Below the pieces are notes generated by a model. It did not search any database. It was not told the DNA's origin and was given only the letters and a program-made list of their open reading frames with translations. 64,000 nt of DNA from assembly GCF_003570925.1 (NCBI RefSeq), contig NZ_QXIS01000030.1:1-64000 (forward strand), in the 5' to 3' direction. This stretch comes from Candidatus Cryosericum terrychapinii (GTDB taxonomy: Bacteria; Caldisericota; Caldisericia; Cryosericales; Cryosericaceae). The position numbers and the translations under genes are program-made. Positions 59,326 through 64,000 of the stretch are shown here, piece by piece; the stretch's first letter is position 1; every line of letters starts with the position of its first letter.

Positions 59326-59661
59326 CAACTGAAGCTCGGGCTGTGGTTTACAGGGTAGCTAACCGCCTTCTGTCGTGACCGAGACCGTCCTCCTTTGCTT
59401 TTGACCAATTTCGACTACGATAATATCGTATTCCTGACAGATTGGTCAACTCGCAATGCTGGTTGACTGTGGAGGAACGAGAAATGGGCGAACACAAGAA
59501 CAAGGCCGGTTCGCCGGTACGAAATGGTCGGCACGGTTCGGAGCCGTACACACGACAGACCTGATCGACGATGGACAATGTCGCGAAGCGTCTGCTCATG
59601 GCCGTATTGGTCGTGATGGCAGGAGCTCTTCTGTCCATGGTACCCGGGGCAAGGATTCCAG
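59326..59661. other. Intergenic region with nested inverted repeats
   Basis: No intact gene. It contains the nested repeat at 59401-59449 and then sequence that may be the decayed 5' third of the HAD pseudogene, too altered to align with confidence. Confidence 0.5.
59401..59449 (+). promoter_or_regulatory. Promoter-like site with nested palindromes
   Basis: Outer arms TTGACCAAT (59401-59409) and ATTGGTCAA (59441-59449) enclose ACGATA-A-TATCGT (59417-59429). TTGACC and TATCGT (59424-59429) are spaced 17 bases as -35 and -10. The arrangement suggests cooperative repressor binding. Confidence 0.5.
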
Positions 59662-60273
59662 GATCCGTTTGATGGGCACATCATTGTTGAGTGGAATCTC
59701 GCAGGTTCTGTGGTAGGAGGGGTCCTCGATCTTCTGCGACGTGGCCCATACGATTTCAACTTTTTTCTGTTGAAAGGCAAGGACGTCGTGCTCTACAAGA
59801 ATGCCGCCGCACCCTTGTTCCTGGAGAACACGCCATATGCGAAACTGAATTCGCGTTTTGAGGATATTGGGGCCCGGAAGACGCACGATACGGAGGGCTA
59901 TCGCAAGCTTGCCATCCGGTGTCACCTGGAAGAGACGGACGCTCTCGAGCTGGACCTGGAGCACGTAGTTGGAGTCACTGCGACGGTCGTGAAAGCCGAC
60001 GTAAACTGTATCGACGCCATGGGGGGCAGGTGTCAGCAAAGGCAGCGCCGTCTCAACCTTGTCCTCCATGCTTGGCGTGGAGATGAAGAACATCATGGTT
60101 CTGGCAGACAATGAGTCGGACGCCAGCATGTTCAAGGTGGCAGGGGTTTCCGTAGCCATGGCCAACGGGGATCCCCGGTGATTCGTATGGCTCGGTATAT
60201 GGCCCCGTCGAACGATGAACGGGGCGTCGTTGCCGCTGTTCAGCGATTTGTGAGCGGCGAGTATCACGCCTGA
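59662..60273 (+). pseudogene. Frameshifted HAD (Cof-type) hydrolase pseudogene
   Basis: The reading DPFDGHIIVEW (from 59662) through VVKADVNCIDAMG aligns along its length with the intact HAD gene at 60287-61120 (DPQNGLILMER; VVKADRNFVNIMD). In the G6 run at 60021-60026 one extra G shifts the frame; beyond it GAGVSKGSAV and VLADNESDASMF continue in the +1 frame. Near 60180 a missing base shifts back, and APSNDERGVV continues to the TGA at 60271-60273. The N-terminal DxD region is unrecognisable. A decayed tandem duplicate; both shifts could be assembly errors, but the lost N-terminus argues against that. Confidence 0.75.
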
Positions 60274-60286
60274 ACCAGAGGTCTCG

Positions 60287-61120
60287 ATGCATATCCAAAA
60301 ACTTGCGGTCTTTGATCTCGATCGGACGCTTCTTGACGACCGGTCGGCCATTTCCGATGAGACAGCGGTACGTCTGCGAGCTGCCAGTGCTCCTGGGTTT
60401 GCATGTACAGTTGCATCCGGGCGTGATCTTGAGCGCATCGCACCATACGTTCAGCAGCTAGGTTGGCTCTCAGTTCCCGTCATCGCAGAACAGGGGGCAG
60501 TAGTCGTCGACCCACAGAATGGGCTCATTCTCATGGAGCGAGCCATATCTCCAGAGGTTCTCCTCGGGTCGGTGGAGACGGTGCGCTCGATGGACATTCC
60601 TGTCAATATGATCCTATATGGTCGGGGCGACCCACAGGTGTTCCGGAACGCGGGCGCACCCAGTTTTATCGACGAGTGGAAGTCTAGCTGGTATACCAGT
60701 CACTTGCGCTATATTCCAGCGACAAGGGAGATCGCAACAGACGGGGTGCGGAAAATCTCCATCGTGTGCCTGCCTGAGAATACCGATGCCGCCAGGCAAC
60801 TTATTGCCGAGAGTCTGGAACCCCGGGCGAACGTGGTCAAGGCTGACCGGAACTTCGTCAACATTATGGACGCAGGCGTCAGCAAGGGTGCTGCACTTCG
60901 CTGGTTGATCGACTATCTTGGGCTCGAGAGTTCCCACGTGATGGCCGTGGGCGATTGCGAGGCAGATCGAAGCATGTTTGGAGTAGCCTTGGTATCGGTT
61001 GCGGTCGCAAATGCAGACGAACAGACACGGTCCTTGGCGAGGTTCGTGGTGCCGTCGAACAATGAGCAGGGTGCGGCGGTGGCGCTGGAGAGGTTTGCCG
61101 CAGGCGAGTTTGGGGTCTGA
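60287..61120 (+). CDS. HAD superfamily (Cof-type) phosphatase
   Basis: A 277-residue phosphatase with nucleophile Asp10 in VFDLDRTLLDD, motif II in TVASGRDLE, the lysine in MDAGVSKGAAL and motif IV VGDCEADRSMF. The cap domain is C2-type (about 85-195). Likely acts on sugar phosphates. It starts at ATG 60287, only 14 bases after the pseudogene paralogue. The stop overlaps the frame of a SIS-domain pseudogene. Confidence 0.88.
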   Translation: MHIQKLAVFDLDRTLLDDRSAISDETAVRLRAASAPGFACTVASGRDLERIAPYVQQLGWLSVPVIAEQGAVVVDPQNGLILMERAISPEVLLGSVETVRSMDIPVNMILYGRGDPQVFRNAGAPSFIDEWKSSWYTSHLRYIPATREIATDGVRKISIVCLPENTDAARQLIAESLEPRANVVKADRNFVNIMDAGVSKGAALRWLIDYLGLESSHVMAVGDCEADRSMFGVALVSVAVANADEQTRSLARFVVPSNNEQGAAVALERFAAGEFGV

Positions 61121-61440
61121 GACGACGATCGAGGTGGCTGACCTTGTTCTGGATACGTGTGGCGAACCAGGTGATGCTCTGGTCTCTATCGAAGGTAGCC
61201 CAGCTAAGGCCGGTCTTGGCTCGACAATCGCGGGGGCCGTGCTGGTCGATAGCATGATGGTCGAGGGGCATGGAATTGCTGGCCAAGAGAGGTGCCACTC
61301 CCGACATTCTGCACAGCAGCAACAATGATGACAAAGCAGGTGCACTTGAGAATGCGCGTGTTGCTTCTGACTTCGCCCACAAGTTCAGCGAGCGGCAGGT
61401 TCGGATGCAGTTGCGTACCAGGGAGGACCTCGCATCCTAG
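61119..61440 (+). pseudogene. C-terminal remnant of a SIS-domain (UPF0309-like) protein
   Basis: The frame starting ETTIEVADLVLDTCGEPGDA and continuing GSTIAGAVLVDSM resembles the C-terminal half of SIS-domain sugar-phosphate proteins of the UPF0309 type. One extra base near 61270 shifts the frame, after which MELLAKRGATPDILHSSNND and a stop at 61438-61440 follow. The first about 130 residues are absent, replaced by the end of the HAD gene. A truncated and frameshifted remnant. Confidence 0.6.
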
Positions 61441-61840
61441 ACAGAGTTTGGAATTCACAATCGGAGGGACCCTGGCCGGGAGTGCTATCTGCTCACGGCC
61501 GTCCTTCACGCCTGGAGCTTGACATCCAGTTGTCCTCCGGTACATTGTTACGGCTTCATTCGCACGAGCATTGACAATCAGGAGGTGGCTCATGGACGAA
61601 GACAGCATGATGAGGAAGGCCACGCGGCCCATCGAGAAGAACCGCCGGACACGTAGCAAACCAGCGAAGATCCGGCACCTTCAGAAACAGCAGAAGCTGT
61701 GGATGGTGTCCAAGATGGAATGGCGCAAGCCCGGGACAAAACCAGGACTTGCGCCTTCTTCATTTCCGGGGTTGCCGTTCGCCTGGAGCACGGCACGTGC
61801 GATGGCGAACGGCTGCTTCTGGCCTCTGCTGTAGAGGGGG
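61441..61840. other. Non-coding, probably decayed region
   Basis: No gene I can support. A plus-strand frame (61571-61834) is basic and low in family resemblance. On the minus strand, YSRGQKQPFAIARAVL (around 61830-61785) resembles an ABC-transporter signature helix but lacks the rest of the domain. Confidence 0.45.
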
Positions 61841-62527
61841 CTACCAGGCGATGCTGTACTTGCCTTCGTTGAGGCGAGAGACGGTTGCCTTGCCCGAGAG
61901 CTGACGCGCAGTGACCATGGCGTTCGCCAGGCAGATGCCAATGTCTGGGAAACGGCCGGTATCACACTTGATGACGATCTGTGTGTCTGATGTTACTTCG
62001 AAGTTCCAGGGTTGGTGGTTCATGGCGGAGGGGGCAAGGCGGGCAGACTCCAGAACCGTGCGCACCAGTGGTGACGAATGTTCGGGAATGCCACCCGTGA
62101 CCAGCTGTTCCAGCGACTTGCGCATCTGTCCCCGTGACAGAGTACCCATGACCACTGATCGGACCCCTCGCGCGGCCGGCCTGCCGACAGTTATTGAGCA
62201 AGGGCTGCCGGGCATCCGCATCATTGCATACCAGCAAGTTCCCCATCCGTCCGCGAGCAACGCCAGAACAATCTGCTCGCCCTGGTAACCATATTCGGCC
62301 AGCTCCTCGTCGGACGTGCCGCACTCGGCATACACGAGACCGCTGCACCCCATGGGTGAGCGGTCGGCGATCTTCCACTTAAGGCGAACAGTGCTGTTGA
62401 GCGGGACTGCGCTGGCGACCGCTTCCATGATCTGCGTCCTGTCGGCGTCAGTCAACGTGTGCTGTTCATAGTCGCGTGCCGAATGGCGCGTGCGTATCAG
62501 GTCGATGTAGTTGAGTTCCTTTTTCAT
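61841..62527 (-). CDS. Nitroreductase-family protein
   Basis: A 228-residue FMN-dependent nitroreductase-like protein. RTRHSARDYEQHTLT near the N-terminus is the FMN-phosphate block and LAPSAMNHQPWNFEV in the second half is the other conserved block; the order matches the TM1586-like two-repeat subgroup. The ATG follows AGGAGGCTC. It starts 12 bases after the urocanase stop, so the two are co-transcribed. Substrate unknown. Confidence 0.82.
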   Translation of the reverse strand: MKKELNYIDLIRTRHSARDYEQHTLTDADRTQIMEAVASAVPLNSTVRLKWKIADRSPMGCSGLVYAECGTSDEELAEYGYQGEQIVLALLADGWGTCWYAMMRMPGSPCSITVGRPAARGVRSVVMGTLSRGQMRKSLEQLVTGGIPEHSSPLVRTVLESARLAPSAMNHQPWNFEVTSDTQIVIKCDTGRFPDIGICLANAMVTARQLSGKATVSRLNEGKYSIAW

Positions 62528-62539
62528 TGGCCGAGCCTC

Positions 62540-64000
62540 CTATTTGAGTGACGGCATGCGAATGCCGTGGTCCTTGGCAAACTGGATGGCTTTCGGATAC
62601 CCTGCATCAGCGTGCCGTACGATGCCCATGCCTGGGTCATAGGTGAGAACACGCGACAGCCGTTTGGCCGCAGCATCCGTGCCGTCGGCGACGATCACCA
62701 TGCCGGCGTGGATGGAGTAACCGATCCCGACACCGCCGCCGTGATGCACGGAGACCCAGGTAGCTCCTCCGATCGTATTGAGGAGAGCGTTGAGGATGGG
62801 CCAGTCGGCGATGGCGTCACTGCCGTCCATCATCTTCTCCGTCTCACGGTTGGGTGAGGCGACAGAGCCACAGTCAAGATGATCGCGTCCGATGACGATA
62901 GGTGCAGAGATCTTGCCGGATTTCACGAGGTCGTTGATGATGAGGCCAAACCGCTCACGCTCGCCATATCCCAACCAGCAGATGCGGGCAGGAAGCCCCT
63001 GGAACTGGACCTGGTCATGCGCCATCTGGATCCATTTCACCAAGTGCTGATCATAGGCGAACTCCTTCAGGATAACCTCGTCGGTCGTCCAGATGTCCTT
63101 CGGGTCCCCTGAGAGTGCTGCCCAGCGGAAGGGGCCCTTGCCTTCCTCGAACAGAGGACGGATATACTTCGGGACGAAGCCGTCGAACTTGAATGCGTCT
63201 TCGTACCCGTTTGCCAGGGCCTGGCCACGGATGTTGTTGCCATAGTCGAAGACGACAGCGCCACGGTCCTGCAGACCGACCATCGCCTTGCAGTGGACCG
63301 TGATAGCGTCCAGCGCGCGTCTCTCGTACTCGGTAGGGTTGCTCTCGCGCAGAGCGTATGCTTCCGCGAGGGGCATGCCGTTGGGGACGTAGCCATTCAG
63401 CGTATCGTGGGCAGACGTCTGGTCGGTGACGACGTCCGGGATGATGCCACGGCGCAACAGTTCGGGAAACACATCGGCCGCGTTGGCGACGAGTCCGATG
63501 GACAAAGGGCGCTTCTCTGCAACGGCTTTCTGGACCATCAGCAGCGCCTCGTCCAGGTCGGTCATCATCATATCTATGAACTTGGCGTCGAGACGTTTCT
63601 GGATTCGGGCCGGGTCACACTCGACAATCAGTCCAACGCCCCCGTTCATGGTGATGGCCAGAGGCTGTGCGCCGCTCATGCCACCGCAGCCACCTGTGAG
63701 GACGAACCGTCCACTCAGGTCTTGCCAACCGGCCTGCTGCGCGGCAGCGGCCAGCGTCTCATAGGTACCCTGCAGGATGCCCTGAGCCCCGATGTAAATC
63801 CAGGAGCCGGCGGTCATCTGGCCGTACATGATCAGTCCCTTGTCTTCCAGCTTGTGGAATTCGTCCCAGGTGGCCCAGTGTGGAACCAGCATCGAATTGC
63901 TGATAACGACACGTGGCGCGTCGATGTAAGTCTTCCAGACGGCGACAGGCTTGCCGGACTGTACGACCAGCGTATCGTCGACGTCCATGCTCTGGAGTGT
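62540..64000 (-). CDS. hutU: Urocanate hydratase (N-terminus beyond window)
   Basis: At least 486 residues of urocanase; the frame is open to the window edge and about 70 residues should lie beyond. NAD-binding [12 protein letters not shown] and the active-site [12 protein letters not shown] are intact, with [16 protein letters not shown] near the C-terminus. It converts urocanate to imidazolonepropionate in histidine breakdown. No other hut gene is visible in the window; they may lie just beyond the right edge. Followed by the nitroreductase gene. Confidence 0.95.
   Translation of the reverse strand, partial: TLQSMDVDDTLVVQSGKPVAVWKTYIDAPRVVISNSMLVPHWATWDEFHKLEDKGLIMYGQMTAGSWIYIGAQGILQGTYETLAAAAQQAGWQDLSGRFVLTGGCGGMSGAQPLAITMNGGVGLIVECDPARIQKRLDAKFIDMMMTDLDEALLMVQKAVAEKRPLSIGLVANAADVFPELLRRGIIPDVVTDQTSAHDTLNGYVPNGMPLAEAYALRESNPTEYERRALDAITVHCKAMVGLQDRGAVVFDYGNNIRGQALANGYEDAFKFDGFVPKYIRPLFEEGKGPFRWAALSGDPKDIWTTDEVILKEFAYDQHLVKWIQMAHDQVQFQGLPARICWLGYGERERFGLIINDLVKSGKISAPIVIGRDHLDCGSVASPNRETEKMMDGSDAIADWPILNALLNTIGGATWVSVHHGGGVGIGYSIHAGMVIVADGTDAAAKRLSRVLTYDPGMGIVRHADAGYPKAIQFAKDHGIRMPSLK

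Noticed and set aside
59596-60438. Minus-strand 280-codon ORF over the HAD pseudogene
   Set aside because: The plus strand aligns with the neighbouring HAD protein in three frames; the minus frame has no family resemblance.
61571-61834. Plus-strand 87-codon ORF after the SIS remnant
   Set aside because: Basic, low-complexity composition and no homology I recognise; ribosome site present but context is decayed DNA.
61681-61840. ABC-transporter ATPase remnant on the minus strand
   Set aside because: Only a 16-residue signature-like stretch is visible, with no Walker motifs, so chance resemblance cannot be excluded.

Overview
The window is a GC-rich, gene-dense bacterial chromosome segment with short spacers and mostly AGGAGG-type ribosome sites, carrying about 58 intact or window-truncated genes and two pseudogenes. 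An anaerobic lifestyle is suggested by an oxygen-sensitive class III ribonucleotide reductase (nrdD/nrdG), rubrerythrin, formate-tetrahydrofolate ligase, GTP-type PEP carboxykinase and a probable pyrophosphate-type phosphofructokinase. I cannot place the organism from sequence alone; a deep-branching anaerobic lineage (for example Caldisericota-like) is a low-confidence guess. No rRNA, tRNA, CRISPR array, insertion sequence or prophage was seen.

Layout. 0.1-6.2 kb: HD-GYP signalling protein, two DUF5317-like membrane proteins, a Nif3-like protein, alanine racemase and an overlapping beta-lactamase-like protein. 6.2-10.9 kb (minus): a class III RNR locus in which the glycyl-radical domain is a separate 65-residue gene, split from the nrdD body by a secreted SH3-domain gene. 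11.5-19.2 kb: two DegV proteins, a DMT transporter, a sigma-54-type two-component pair and two adjacent phosphofructokinases. 19.5-21.5 kb: a more AT-rich patch of flavin and VOC proteins that looks acquired. 21.6-29.4 kb: a secreted beta-propeller, an SdpI/PH-domain cluster, a glutamine amidotransferase, UppP, Fhs and rubrerythrin. 29.5-34.3 kb: two cyclophilins and four tandem DegV genes, three of them at an exact 907-bp period. 34.3-41.8 kb: a TPR/CofE-like fusion, a nuclease-like protein, a chagasin-like inhibitor, a cupin, PckG and a methyltransferase. 41.9-46.4 kb (minus): PtsI, HPr, a secreted amidase and a canonical Nramp. 46.6-48.3 kb: an orphan Cas6 with a long disordered tail. 48.4-55.4 kb: two MATE pumps, an MgtE-like sensor next to a divergent Nramp (probable Mg2+ module) and an MFS exporter. 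55.3-64 kb: a hybrid histidine kinase with a truncated sensor, a secreted NAGPA-domain protein, a HAD pseudogene beside its intact paralogue, a SIS-domain pseudogene, a nitroreductase and urocanate hydratase running off the window.

How it fits together. Central carbon genes (two PFKs, PckG, Fhs, PtsI/HPr) suggest flexible glycolysis and gluconeogenesis. Six DegV paralogues suggest extensive fatty-acid binding, although no FakA kinase is in the window. The most unusual items are the split NrdD, the Cas6 with an Arg/Ser/Gly/Asp-rich repeat tail, a candidate two-hairpin small RNA with an exposed anti-Shine-Dalgarno segment at 3986-4071, and the split Mg2+ sensor/Nramp pair. All functions are inferred from motifs by eye; no database search was run.
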